From positions 1 through 64,000 of the forward strand of contig NZ_AUXT01000150.1 of NCBI RefSeq assembly GCF_001625595.1: a DNA stretch of 64,000 nucleotides, read 5' to 3'. The notes below the pieces were generated by a model. That model saw only the letters and a list, made by a program, of their open reading frames with translations, was not told the origin of the DNA and searched no databases. Below are positions 55,320-64,000 of this stretch, in pieces (positions within the stretch are counted from its first letter, which is position 1; every line of letters starts with the position of its first letter). Source of the stretch: Pseudoalteromonas luteoviolacea NCIMB 1942. Its GTDB lineage: Bacteria; Pseudomonadota; Gammaproteobacteria; Enterobacterales; Alteromonadaceae. The position numbers and the translations under genes were made by a program.

Positions 55320-55983
55320 AGTTAATGCCGATATATTTATGTACTTGGATTGATAAACGCCAGTTTTTCTTAACACACGTATCGATGGCTAGCTTAGTCG
55401 CTTTGGCTTTTTGGCTAATTGGCTGTAAATAAATAAGCTCAGGCCTCACACCGGTTTGCTCAAACAGTGCCTCTAATTCATCGACATGCTTTTGCATTGC
55501 CACGGGGTGTTTTATTTCATCTGCGCGCTGCATGGCAGATTTAAGCACCTCATAGCCGCCACGCATGTTGATTTTGGGTGACACTGTAACCCAAGTTTCT
55601 TCTGGCACTAGCACTTCGAATGTGCCACTGGTTTCTACTTGGGTAGAGTATCCCGACTTATGCAACGTTTCACAAAGTGATGTTAAATCATACATGCACG
55701 GCTCACCGCCTGTGATCACAATATGCTTTGCGGTATATTTTCGCTTATTAAATAGTTCGATGATCTCCTCTGCGGTCGCATTTGCCCACCATTCAGAGTC
55801 TGACTTTTTTTCGACCGTTTTGTCTAGGCTCACCAAGTATGTTGGATTGACATCCCATGTCTGCTTAGTATCACACCAAGCACAACCCACAGGGCAGCCC
55901 TGCAAGCGAACAAAGATTGACGGCGTTCCCGTATAACTTGCTTCACCTTGAATGGTTTCAAAAACTTCGTTGATTTTGTACAA
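55318..55983 (-). CDS. queE: 7-carboxy-7-deazaguanine synthase
   Basis: A 221-residue radical-SAM enzyme converting carboxy-tetrahydropterin to 7-carboxy-7-deazaguanine in queuosine synthesis. The cluster motif GCPVGCAWCDT (CxxxCxxC), HIVITGGEPCMYDL, VETSGTFEV, VSPKINMRGGYEVL and LQPISQK match the E. coli-type QueE along the whole length. It is divergent from queC, the next enzyme, and they share a 146-bp control region. Confidence 0.96.
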   Translation of the reverse strand: MYKINEVFETIQGEASYTGTPSIFVRLQGCPVGCAWCDTKQTWDVNPTYLVSLDKTVEKKSDSEWWANATAEEIIELFNKRKYTAKHIVITGGEPCMYDLTSLCETLHKSGYSTQVETSGTFEVLVPEETWVTVSPKINMRGGYEVLKSAMQRADEIKHPVAMQKHVDELEALFEQTGVRPELIYLQPISQKAKATKLAIDTCVKKNWRLSIQVHKYIGIN

Positions 55984-56129
55984 AACAGCTCCAAACTACT
56001 CAATATATTTTGCGAAAATAACCTGCTAAAATTGTCATTTTTTCAGCGGCCGTGTAGTATATCGCGCCCTGAAGCAAACCTCTATTAAAATCGAGGCAAA
56101 ACCTGAGGCATTTATCCGAGGTACTCCTT

Positions 56130-56786
56130 ATGAGCGAAAAAGTCGTTGTTATCTATTCCGGTGGCATGGATTCTTACACTGTGCTAAACAAAGCCCTAAA
56201 GCAGGGCCACGAAGTCTATGCGCTGTCTTTTAATTATGGGCAACGACATGTTAAAGAGCTAGAAGTCGCTAAAAAAGTATGTGACGACTTGAATGTAGCG
56301 CACAAGATTGTTGATATTTCAGCAATCAATCAGTTACTTGCCGGTTCTTCTTTGACTGATGACATTGAAGTCCCAGAAGGTCACTACGAAGAAGAGAGCA
56401 TGAAAAGCACAATTGTGCCTAATCGGAATATGATTTTGCTGTCACTTGCTGTTGGCTACGCTGTATCATTAAAAGCCAATAAAGTATTTTATGGTGCACA
56501 TTCTGGCGACCATGCTATCTACCCTGACTGTCGACCTGAATTTGTGAAAAAGATGGATGATGTATGTCGTATCGCCAACTACGACGAAGTTGAAATCGTT
56601 TGCCCTTATCTCAACAATACTAAGATTGACATTCTTACAGATGGCCTGAAAATGGGATTAGACTATAGTCAAACATGGACATGCTACAATGGCCGTGAGA
56701 AAGCATGTGGCAAATGTGGTGCATGCCAAGAGCGTTTGGAAGCTTTTGATTTAAACCAGGCGACAGATCCACTTACTTACGAGTAG
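56130..56786 (+). CDS. queC: 7-cyano-7-deazaguanine synthase
   Basis: A 218-residue ATP-dependent enzyme making preQ0 from 7-carboxy-7-deazaguanine and ammonia. PP-loop [11 protein letters not shown] (the family often has SGGQDS), [15 protein letters not shown], and a zinc site with C-x-x-C cysteines in [21 protein letters not shown] precedes the ATG. Divergent from queE. Confidence 0.96.
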   Translation: MSEKVVVIYSGGMDSYTVLNKALKQGHEVYALSFNYGQRHVKELEVAKKVCDDLNVAHKIVDISAINQLLAGSSLTDDIEVPEGHYEEESMKSTIVPNRNMILLSLAVGYAVSLKANKVFYGAHSGDHAIYPDCRPEFVKKMDDVCRIANYDEVEIVCPYLNNTKIDILTDGLKMGLDYSQTWTCYNGREKACGKCGACQERLEAFDLNQATDPLTYE

Positions 56787-56974
56787 TCAACTCAGCGTGC
56801 TCAAAATTAATATTGGGCGCGCTTGGTTAAACCCACAGTTAAACCTAACCCATCCGCAGTTATCGCGAGCTATTTCCCGAACCCTTCGTTGAAGTATCTT
56901 ATCTGACACTTGTCACTATACCCACAACAATTATCAACTATGATTAGAGTAGATAAGCTTAAGGAGATACATGT

Positions 56975-57205
56975 ATGTCGGGTACTACGATGGTTTTTTT
57001 AATCGTACTTGTTAGCGTTGGTTTTGGCGTGTTCAACGACCTTTATAGTAAGTACTTACAAGCAAAAAAACTCAGTGGATTGAACAAACAAGAAAGCGAT
57101 CAGTTAAAAACTGAAATTACACAGCTAAAAGACAGAGTTGCGGTTTTAGAAAAAATTGTTACTGATGAAGGTTATCAGGTAGACAAAAAAATTAAGCGCC
57201 TCTAA
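56975..57205 (+). CDS. PspB-like small membrane protein
   Basis: A 76-residue protein with one N-terminal membrane helix (about 6-22) and a cytosolic coiled coil (KQESDQLKTEITQLKDRVAVLEKIV), the architecture of PspB-like envelope-stress proteins. It lacks pspA/pspC partners here, so identity with PspB itself is not claimed. AAGGAG lies 8 nt before the ATG. Followed by a hairpin shared with the convergent acyltransferase gene. Confidence 0.7.
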   Translation: MSGTTMVFLIVLVSVGFGVFNDLYSKYLQAKKLSGLNKQESDQLKTEITQLKDRVAVLEKIVTDEGYQVDKKIKRL

Positions 57206-57212
57206 TTCATTT

Positions 57213-57237
57213 TGTGGCGCTAGCTACTAGCGCCACA
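57213..57237. terminator. bidirectional hairpin terminator
   Basis: Perfect 11-bp stem TGTGGCGCTAG with CTA loop, between the convergent PspB-like and acyltransferase genes. T/A tracts on both sides are short. Confidence 0.7.
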
Positions 57238-57239
57238 CT

Positions 57240-58445
57240 TTATGAAACTGTCTGGTACTTTGCCTTCGGTATACAGGTTTTATCTTGTTTAGCTACACCA
57301 AACAAAACATATAACACCTTGTTGCGTTTTATTACCTCATATCCCAATAAACACCCTAATGCGGTAAGAGCAATGATGAACATACTTTCAATACCGGGGG
57401 AAATCTCGAATGGCTTTAACCAATAAGCACAAACAATAATGAAAGTTTGGTGCAATATATACCAAGGTAAAACCGCTGACGTCGCATAGCGCAATTGTGG
57501 ATTCGGTGAAGTCAAATGGGACGCACTGTACCCGATTAGTGCCAACATCCAAGCCCAATGATTTGTACACACCACCACCCCATACAAACTTTTTACCCAG
57601 ATATTTGTCTCAAAATGTTGTGAAAAGAAATATAAAAACCCATGTTTATCCAACAAAATAAGCATGTAGCCAATGAGCGCAACTGCCATCAACCCATGTC
57701 GATTTTTGACTACACTCGCTTTTAAATGCGGCAACAGTGCAAATATATACCCCATCAAGAATACTGAAAAATACTTACCGTGATTGTACCAATCATCAAT
57801 CAGTCCGTGGGTGGAAGGATATGTTTGCCTTAACATCATCCAAACCACAAACAGGGTAACAATCGCCACTCCCAATGCCACTGCGGCAGAAAGCTTAGCC
57901 TCTAGTGCAGACAACAAGGGTCTCAGTGGCACGATTCGTGTTAAAACCAACAGTAAAAAGCAATAAACCCAAAGATAAGCCAAAAACCATAGATGGTTCC
58001 AAGTCAACAGCCCTATCTCAGATTGATATTGCGCCAGCAAAGGAGTATTAGGGTTGATATAAGCGAGCCAAAAATCAAAAAAAGACATCGTGATTAACCC
58101 CTGATCTAGCATCTCAATATACATTTGAGGTGCTACCACCACATACATACCAAAAAGTAGCGGCACAAACAGGCGTAGCGTTTTCGCTTTGATTAACTGC
58201 CAAGTGCTCATTCGTTGATGGCAAAAGGCTAAAACAATTCCCGAAATAAAAAATAGTAAAGACATACGCCATTGATTGCTAAGCAGCATAAAATTTTGCA
58301 GTAACTCGGAAGTATATGCGCTTTTTATGTGCCAATCCCAATCAGCGACATAATACATACCGACGTGATACAAAATGAGTACACCAAACACCAAAACACG
58401 CAACCAATCTAAGTCCCATTGGCGCGAAAACTGCGAATTTGTCAT
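57240..58445 (-). CDS. acyltransferase family 3 membrane protein
   Basis: A 401-residue protein of about ten helices with the acyltransferase-3 opening WDLDWLRVLVFGVLILYHVGMYYV (conserved RxxxxxxVxxxH) and LVPLLFGMYVVVAPQMY. Such enzymes O-acylate cell-surface glycans; OpgC-like glucan modification is one possibility. I start at the ATG at 58445, with AGGAGGG directly upstream. It is divergent from the LytTR regulator, which may control it. Confidence 0.87.
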   Translation of the reverse strand: MTNSQFSRQWDLDWLRVLVFGVLILYHVGMYYVADWDWHIKSAYTSELLQNFMLLSNQWRMSLLFFISGIVLAFCHQRMSTWQLIKAKTLRLFVPLLFGMYVVVAPQMYIEMLDQGLITMSFFDFWLAYINPNTPLLAQYQSEIGLLTWNHLWFLAYLWVYCFLLLVLTRIVPLRPLLSALEAKLSAAVALGVAIVTLFVVWMMLRQTYPSTHGLIDDWYNHGKYFSVFLMGYIFALLPHLKASVVKNRHGLMAVALIGYMLILLDKHGFLYFFSQHFETNIWVKSLYGVVVCTNHWAWMLALIGYSASHLTSPNPQLRYATSAVLPWYILHQTFIIVCAYWLKPFEISPGIESMFIIALTALGCLLGYEVIKRNKVLYVLFGVAKQDKTCIPKAKYQTVS

Positions 58446-58561
58446 AGTCCCTCCTAGCATGTTATTTTTTAAAGTGTCTAAATTGCAAACTCAGTAAACC
58501 ATCCATACTATTGAAATACATGAATATAGTGATAAGCGGTGGAATTAAGGGATGAGCCGTA

Positions 58562-59407
58562 ATGTGGTTAGAAAAAACAATAAAACAACATACCGCACTG
58601 TGTGGGTACATCGCTGCCACGCTATATTTGTTGATCAATAATACGGTCAATGCGCTGTCTGTATGGACTGAACATAACCGAGATGGAGTCTCGACGACAC
58701 AGTTATGGGAGCCCTTTGTGTGGGAGTACACAAGTGCACTTTCTTTGCTTGTACTTATCCCCATGTTAGTCGCACTATTTCAACACTATCCAATTAATAC
58801 AACCCCACCTTTAAAGCAAGTGATGGTTCACATTGCTTCGTCTTTGGTATTTTCTTTATGTCATGTTTTACTGATGGTGGGGCTGCGCCACTTGGCATAT
58901 ACATGGATGCAAGGACACTATGATTTTGGTGATTATTACCAAGAATTTTGGTACGAGTACCGAAAAGACTTACTTTCCTACCTGTTTATATTCTTCATTT
59001 TCCATAGTGCAAAATGGGTCCTTGAGTCCTCCTCGGACTATGAGCAACAGGAGGTGCCTTTAATTCAACCTCCCTCTCAGTTTTTGGTCAAAAAACATGG
59101 GGAAGAACATCTAATCAAAGTCTCAGAAATTGAATGGTATGAAGCCTCCGGAAACTACGTCAACTTGCATAGTAAAGGCCGAATCTACCCGTTACGCGAA
59201 ACATTAAACAGCCTCAGTAATCGATTAGCCACGGCACATGTGACTCGTGTACACCGCAGATTCACGGTCAATGAACACAAAATTAAATCGGTTCGATTTG
59301 CATCGAGTGGAGATGGCATTATCACGCTAGAGTCAGGAGTAGAAGTAAACTTGTCTCGACGATATAAAAGTGATTTTAAACTTGCGCTTGAGTCGCCAAA
59401 GACATGA
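58562..59407 (+). CDS. membrane-anchored LytTR transcriptional regulator
   Basis: A 281-residue protein: four membrane helices (about 15-33, 60-78, 85-105, 135-152) and a C-terminal LytTR DNA-binding domain (about 180-275) with SEIEWYEASGNYVNLHSKGRIYPLRETLNSL and VTRVHRRFTVNEHKI, diagnostic of the family. There is no receiver domain, so the helices are probably the sensor. Divergent from the acyltransferase gene with 116 bp between starts. Confidence 0.9.
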   Translation: MWLEKTIKQHTALCGYIAATLYLLINNTVNALSVWTEHNRDGVSTTQLWEPFVWEYTSALSLLVLIPMLVALFQHYPINTTPPLKQVMVHIASSLVFSLCHVLLMVGLRHLAYTWMQGHYDFGDYYQEFWYEYRKDLLSYLFIFFIFHSAKWVLESSSDYEQQEVPLIQPPSQFLVKKHGEEHLIKVSEIEWYEASGNYVNLHSKGRIYPLRETLNSLSNRLATAHVTRVHRRFTVNEHKIKSVRFASSGDGIITLESGVEVNLSRRYKSDFKLALESPKT

Positions 59408-59700
59408 CCTTTAATTTTATCACTAAGTTAAAATATCTTATTCCAAGACTAACGCCAATTAATGAATGTTAAAACTACAGCCTTCTAGAGCAAATATATT
59501 TAAATTTATTAATAATTTGAAAGCATTTAGTAGCGTACCTTTTCCAATAAAATAGCCAGAGGTTAGAAGTTATAATCTATAACGAAATTGAATTTAACGA
59601 CGCATAAATTACTCATTACTATCCGCATCCCAATAAGTATTTAGTCTCAATCTAACCACTGACTAAACATCATTTTGAAATCAACTCGCTAGGATAAATA

Positions 59701-62220
59701 ATGTTGAAACCGAACTTCGTAGCAGCGTCAGTTAGCCTGATACTAGCCTCAGCACCTGTATTTACACTTCAAGCTCAAGAGTCCGCTAGCTCTAAACCAG
59801 AATTAAAGCCTGAGGTTATTGAAGTAACAGGTACAAGAAGAAGCCTGCGCAGTATTGCTGAGAGCACTGTGCCAGTAGACATTATTAATCTTGATGAGAT
59901 CAATAGTTCAGGACAATTAGAGCTAAGTCAGGTGCTCACGACGCTAGTACCAAGTTTTAACTTTCCAAATTCTCAACTTGCCGACGGAACAGACCACGCC
60001 CGTCCAGCTGTATTAAGAGGTTTAGCCCCAGATCATACTTTGGTCCTTATCAATGGAAAACGTCGTCACTCCAGCGCCTTACTCAACTTAAATGGCACGG
60101 TAGGACGTGGGTCTTCAGCCGTAGACTTGAACATGATCCCAACAGCTGCTATCAAGCGCATTGAAGTGCTTAGAGATGGCGCTGCGGCACAGTATGGTTC
60201 TGATGCGATTGCCGGCGTAATCAACATCGTACTAAAAGATGCGGATGAAGGGGGTTCACTGAATTTTACCTATGGTAAATACGATACCCAAATGGCTGGC
60301 GCCAAACAGCTTGCGGGCGTATCTCAAAATGACAGCGGTGATCTTGCTTTTGAATTAGGTGAAGACCGCACGATAAGTGACGGCAACACCAGCACTATCA
60401 GTGGCAATATCGGTTTACCTCTTGGCGAGGCGGGATTCATTCACCTTTCGGCAGAAGCTCGAAATAAAGCGCCTTCAAATCGCTCAGGTTTCGACCCTCG
60501 AGAACAATACGCGCGTGATGACAATGGCAACCTAGATCCGCGAGAGTTTAATGCGCAGAGATATAATCACCGCTTTGGTAAAGCCGATATTGAAGACTTT
60601 GCCTTTTTCTACAATGCTGGCTACGACTTAACCGAAAATACTACATTATATTCTTTTGGTAGTTATTCAGAGCGTGAGGGTAATTCTGGCGGCTTTTTCC
60701 GCCGACCGAAAGATAGCCGTAACCTTATCGCAGTGTACCCTGATGGCTTCTTACCGCAAATTACTACCGAAGTAGAAGACTTTGCTTTTGCAGTGGGCAT
60801 AACGACTCAAATTGCGAACTGGGACATTGATAACAGCGCAAACTTTGGTCGCAATGAATTTAATTTTGGTGTAACAAATAGTTTAAATACATCCCTAGGT
60901 GTCCATAGCCCTACTGAGTTTGATAATGGCGCGTTAGTATATGATCAGCTCACATTAAATTTTGATGCCAAAAATAGCTTCGATTTTGGTTTATATGAAG
61001 AAGTCTATATTACTGTCGGTGCCGAATACCGCCATGAGTCATACCAAATAAAAGCGGGTGAAGAAGCGTCATACTTAACTGTGTTGGATGCTAATGGCTC
61101 TCCGGTTGCAGCTGGTGGCGCGCAGGTATTAGCTGGCTTTTCTCCTGCCAGCGCAGTTGACGAGTCTCGTAATAACATCGCGCTCTTCACCGAGTTTGAC
61201 ACATATATAAACGCAGACTGGAATATCGTGATAGCAGCACGTTTTGAAGACTACAGTGACTTTGGCTCCACACTCACCGGAAAAGTTGCGAGTCGCTACG
61301 CATTGAGCGATGAACTCTCTTTTCGTGGTGCGCTGAGCACAGGGTTTAGAGCCCCCTCATTAGCACAGTCTTCATATAAATCTATTGCAACTGTTTTCGA
61401 GAATGGCGTTCCTAATGAAGTCGGCTTGTTCCCAGTTGATACAGCAGCTGCTCAAGCACTTGGAGCGCGCCCACTGGAAGCTGAAGAGTCAGTAAATATC
61501 ACTGCTGGTTTCATATACAGCGCAGGCGATTTCAGTCTTACACTAGACGCTTACCGTATTGACATTGATGACCGCATTGTGATGTCTGAAAACCTAAGTG
61601 GTGATGCAGTAGAACAAATTCTAGCGACTGCAGGAGAGCACAATGTACAACGAGTTCGATACTTTACCAATGCAATTGATTCTAGAACGCAAGGTGTAGA
61701 TATCGTTGCAACATATAATTTTAATCTAGATGCCTATGGCAACTTAGCTCTAAGCGCAGCATTAAACCGCAACGATACAGAAGTAACAAATGTAAAAGAT
61801 AACCCAGCTGAGTTGGCTGCACTAGGTGACGAGTATCAATATTTTGCACGTCGTGAGATTGCACGTTTTGAAGATGGCACACCAAAAAATAAAGTTAACT
61901 TGGTTGCAACTTGGCAATATCAAGATTGGACAGCCATTTTAAAGGCCACCAGATATGGTGAAACCATTGATTCATCCAGCACTGTGGAAAAAGACGAAGT
62001 AATTGATGCAAAGTGGATAACTGATCTTGAAGTCGCATACCAGTATAACGAGCAATGGCGCTTCGCTATTGGTGCAAACAACTTGTTTGATCAATACCCA
62101 CAAGATACGGTTGGCAACATTGGGTTTAGTAACTTTAATCAAATCTTCCCTTATTCAGCATTCTCGGCGTACAACACTGATGGCCGCTTTGTTTATGGCA
62201 AGGTCGCTTTCAACTTTTAA
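59701..62220 (+). CDS. TonB-dependent outer-membrane receptor
   Basis: An 839-residue receptor. Signal peptide (to about 25, LQAQ), TonB box-like EVIEVTGTR (about 39-47), plug domain with VLRGLAPDHTLVLINGKRRH and IKRIEVLRDGAAAQYGSDAIAGVINIVLK, then a beta-barrel to the C-terminus ending VYGKVAFNF with terminal Phe. The sequence type is common in Alteromonadales; the substrate (siderophore, B12-like or other) is not evident. AGGAT precedes the ATG. No inner-membrane partner genes are adjacent. Confidence 0.93.
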   Translation: MLKPNFVAASVSLILASAPVFTLQAQESASSKPELKPEVIEVTGTRRSLRSIAESTVPVDIINLDEINSSGQLELSQVLTTLVPSFNFPNSQLADGTDHARPAVLRGLAPDHTLVLINGKRRHSSALLNLNGTVGRGSSAVDLNMIPTAAIKRIEVLRDGAAAQYGSDAIAGVINIVLKDADEGGSLNFTYGKYDTQMAGAKQLAGVSQNDSGDLAFELGEDRTISDGNTSTISGNIGLPLGEAGFIHLSAEARNKAPSNRSGFDPREQYARDDNGNLDPREFNAQRYNHRFGKADIEDFAFFYNAGYDLTENTTLYSFGSYSEREGNSGGFFRRPKDSRNLIAVYPDGFLPQITTEVEDFAFAVGITTQIANWDIDNSANFGRNEFNFGVTNSLNTSLGVHSPTEFDNGALVYDQLTLNFDAKNSFDFGLYEEVYITVGAEYRHESYQIKAGEEASYLTVLDANGSPVAAGGAQVLAGFSPASAVDESRNNIALFTEFDTYINADWNIVIAARFEDYSDFGSTLTGKVASRYALSDELSFRGALSTGFRAPSLAQSSYKSIATVFENGVPNEVGLFPVDTAAAQALGARPLEAEESVNITAGFIYSAGDFSLTLDAYRIDIDDRIVMSENLSGDAVEQILATAGEHNVQRVRYFTNAIDSRTQGVDIVATYNFNLDAYGNLALSAALNRNDTEVTNVKDNPAELAALGDEYQYFARREIARFEDGTPKNKVNLVATWQYQDWTAILKATRYGETIDSSSTVEKDEVIDAKWITDLEVAYQYNEQWRFAIGANNLFDQYPQDTVGNIGFSNFNQIFPYSAFSAYNTDGRFVYGKVAFNF

Positions 62221-62543
62221 GTAAGCCCCTCTTACGCCAGCTCTACAAAATAGGGGCTGGCGTACTCGCTTCGCCATTAGCAAGCACATAAAGGCTAATA
62301 CCGAAGTTGCAAATATTGGTATTAATCTAAGCTTCTTACCCCTACATAAACCACTTTTCATATTTGAATAAAAAACACACTTGCATTTTTTTCACCCTCC
62401 ATGATACAAATAAATTAATAAGGAGGTTGGGATCAAACTTTTAGGTTTTTATTTGATCTTAGTAGTCTATTTGACCACAAGGCTATTTTCCATAAAGTCT
62501 TTAAAAATAAAGTTATTCTATTTAAAAAAGAAGGAAATTTATA
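62221..62543. other. region between receptor and RiPP precursor genes
   Basis: Contains two overlapping hairpins after the receptor (62224-62264), a strong ribosome-site-like AAGGAGG (62420-62426) with no real gene after it, and an inverted repeat GATCAAA-N14-TTTGATC (62431-62458). The peptide gene's promoter must lie here. Confidence 0.5.
62224..62264 (+). terminator. two mutually exclusive hairpins after the TonB receptor
   Basis: AGCCCCT (62224-62230) can pair with AGGGGCT (62252-62258), or TACGCCAGC (62233-62241) with GCTGGCGTA (62256-62264). The two stems share three bases and cannot both form. No T tract follows; termination is likely but unproven. Confidence 0.45.
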
Positions 62544-62735
62544 ATGAACCTAAAATTAAGTAAAAAAAGCATCAAAAAGCTAACTGCCGACAAAAACTCC
62601 CTTCCTCTAGAAGCTACACCTCAAGTAGGCGGTGCAGCACATGTGAGCGTTGTAATATGCAATACAGATGACATCTGCTGGACACAACGCGGGGATGGAC
62701 AAGCTTGCCAAATATATACTCACCACTGTAACTAA
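62544..62735 (+). CDS. RiPP precursor peptide with double-glycine leader
   Basis: A 63-residue peptide. The N-terminal 30 residues look like a leader: Lys-rich MNLKLSKKSIKKL, then LPLEATPQVGG, ending in a double glycine as cut by C39-type transporters. The core (31-63) has four cysteines (39, 45, 55, 62) and several Ser/Thr, suited to disulfides or lanthionine rings. The leader resembles 'natural product precursor' peptides of Pseudoalteromonas and Bacteroidetes often labelled class I lanthipeptides. AAGGAA precedes the ATG. No modification, protease or exporter gene is visible within the window. Confidence 0.72.
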   Translation: MNLKLSKKSIKKLTADKNSLPLEATPQVGGAAHVSVVICNTDDICWTQRGDGQACQIYTHHCN

Positions 62736-62758
62736 ATAATATTCTGGAATATTAGCTT

Positions 62759-62786
62759 CAAGCCTTCTTAAGGGGGCTTGTTATAT
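62759..62786 (+). terminator. hairpin after the RiPP precursor gene
   Basis: CAAGCC/GGCTTG stem with a 10-nt loop followed by TTAT, 24 bp after the stop codon. Modest T tract. Confidence 0.5.
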
Positions 62787-62972
62787 GTAAATTAAATCAA
62801 TTGATTATATACCACGATAAAAAACGGGTATAATTCATCTCACTTAAAGACTACAAAGCAGAGATTTATAATATCGCTTGATTAGCCCCTTTTACAATTT
62901 TCTAAATCTACGACTCAAAATAAGATCACACATTAAAGTTAAAAATTCTTATATAAGAAAAGCTAGAAATAT

Positions 62973-63379
62973 TTAATCTAGATAAACTGTCATAAAGCTT
63001 ATCTTGCTATGCCAGCCTAAACATCCACCTAAATGGATGATGGCTTTGTTAAGATGGGTATTTATAAATTGAGAGTTGCTACTTTCTAATGCATCTCCTT
63101 CATAATCCAAGCCAGACATGGACTGTACTAAAAGTTCATAATTTGTGTTTAACATCTCAGTCTTCTGTGCATCTTGAGCGCTCGCGATTTGCTCTTCAAT
63201 TTGAGACTAAATCAAGTTGAGTGCCTGAAGTAATTTTAAATACTGAGGGTTTCACCAGAAGCGTCTAGCGTTGCCACAAGGTCTCCGCCACGACGCGACC
63301 AACTTAAATCTTCAGCTTTGACATCCGCTTTAAAGACCAATTTGTCAACATCATTTGCACCATAACTTCCAAAAAGCGA
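62973..63379 (-). pseudogene. decayed RTX-like (haemolysin-type) protein remnant
   Basis: Coding-like sequence survives in three frames. One reads GSYGANDVDKLVFKADVKAEDLSWSRRGGDLVATLDASGETLSI before a stop (63236-63238); a second continues as FKITSGTQLDLVSN; a third gives SQIEEQIASAQDAQKTEMLNTNYELLVQSMSG and runs to 62973. The first segment resembles the HCBP-related repeats near the end of RTX calcium-binding toxins (EDLxxxRxGxDLV), and the last resembles their C-terminal tail. At least two frameshifts and lack of start show a dead gene. The RTX call is tentative. Confidence 0.5.
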
Positions 63380-63456
63380 CTAATAATAAAACTGAATACT
63401 CCAATTAATAATAAGCGTAGCAACCTTAACTAAAATAAATCTAAATTTATATTGTG

Positions 63457-64000
63457 CTAGTTGGCATTAAAATAATCATGTGTGCCATGTGCTTCGATTG
63501 CCAATGTCAGCCTTTCTAACGCCTGCGCATAAATCGCATCTCGCATGTCGATATTGGTACTGACATGGCGCTGCCAGCCTTGCTCAAAAGCTCTGTGAAT
63601 ATAGTCAGAAAGTTTAGTTGTAACTTGCTCTTCACTCCAAAGCTCACCTTGGCGATTTTGGCACCACTCGAAATAACTGACAATCACCCCCCCAGCATTG
63701 GCGAGTATATCGGGAATAACAAACACCCCCTTCTCGTGCAATATACTGTCAGCAGCAGCGCTGACTGGCCCGTTGGCTATTTCCACAATCGTGCCTGCTT
63801 TTACCAAACCGGCATTTGACTCAGTTATCACACCCGCGACCGCTGCTGGGATTAAAATATCCACATCTAACGCTAACAGTTCTTCATTCGTCAACGCCTT
63901 GTGGCTGACCAGCTCACACACCGAGTTTTCGCAATATACGGCTTTAAGTTGCCTACTCTTTTGCTTTTCATACAGGATGCTTAAAATATCTAGACCGTCA
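63457..64000 (-). CDS. Glu/Leu/Phe/Val dehydrogenase, 3' part (runs off the window)
   Basis: The frame is open from the stop at 63457 to the window edge (180 residues), so the gene's 5' end lies outside. The visible part is the C-terminal nucleotide-binding domain: [55 protein letters not shown], the hallmark run of the family. The enzyme deaminates glutamate or a branched-chain amino acid with NAD(P). The C-terminus seems intact; which substrate class it belongs to cannot be judged without the N-terminal half. Confidence 0.92.
   Translation of the reverse strand, partial: DGLDILSILYEKQKSRQLKAVYCENSVCELVSHKALTNEELLALDVDILIPAAVAGVITESNAGLVKAGTIVEIANGPVSAAADSILHEKGVFVIPDILANAGGVIVSYFEWCQNRQGELWSEEQVTTKLSDYIHRAFEQGWQRHVSTNIDMRDAIYAQALERLTLAIEAHGTHDYFNAN

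Noticed and set aside
55984-56129. Possible preQ1 riboswitch between queE and queC
   Set aside because: I could not match a preQ1-I or preQ1-II fold; the A-rich tail and stem pattern are absent.
57214-57426. 70-codon plus-strand frame inside the acyltransferase gene
   Set aside because: It is antisense to the well-supported acyltransferase and begins within the terminator hairpin.

Overview
The window looks like chromosome of a marine gammaproteobacterium of the Alteromonadales, most likely Pseudoalteromonas. This is inferred from the AT-rich base composition, the uvrY-uvrC-pgsA-tRNA(Gly/Cys/Leu) block, many TonB/RND/porin-type envelope genes, and a double-glycine RiPP leader of a kind I associate with that genus. 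No database search was possible; family names rest on recognisable motifs.

Layout. 1-60: an rRNA/tRNA-type promoter firing leftwards out of the window. 249-2126: small genes and a DMT exporter. 2150-7149: a heavy-metal RND pump (inner-membrane pump plus adaptor) with a separate His/Cys-rich CzcI-like protein. 7314-8720: FosA-like protein and two GNAT acetyltransferases. 8889-15287: YaiI-like protein, chemoreceptor, porin, endonuclease V, AraC regulator with a divergent membrane protein, another GNAT. 15315-19595: a very large SNF2 helicase. 19727-20842: a broken gene for a secreted protein. 21302-25404: a PepSY membrane operon facing a MauG-like dihaem peroxidase across a strong terminator. 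25801-27550: orphan membrane protein and lipoprotein. 27792-36399: a sigma-54-controlled export operon (adaptor, ATPase, two FtsX permeases, enhancer-binding response regulator, histidine kinase, lipoprotein) with GTCCG repeats and a -24/-12 promoter upstream. 36467-44234: a secreted S8 protease with a chitin-binding-like tail, then in the opposite direction a Lon-like-protease/STAND/TPR membrane protein, a divergent sigma-70-like factor, and a third protein coupled to it by an ATGA overlap. 44261-49064: LysE exporter, eight tRNAs, pgsA, uvrC, uvrY. 49209-59407: dicarboxylate symporter, CBM9-like/barrel protein, cysK, solute-binding protein, queE/queC, PspB-like protein, acyltransferase and LytTR regulator. 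59701-64000: TonB-dependent receptor, an orphan four-cysteine RiPP precursor, a decayed RTX-like remnant, and the 3' part of a Glu/Leu/Phe/Val dehydrogenase.

The best candidate for an undescribed system is 39115-44173. A membrane STAND NTPase carries an N-terminal Lon-type fold in which both residues of the Ser-Lys catalytic dyad are kept. It is followed by a sigma-like factor and a small cytosolic protein. This resembles in principle the CRISPR-linked CalpL-CalpT-CalpS relay (Lon protease, cleaved anti-sigma, sigma factor), but with a STAND/TPR sensor in place of a cyclic-nucleotide sensor. The relay itself is inference; the domain calls are read from sequence.
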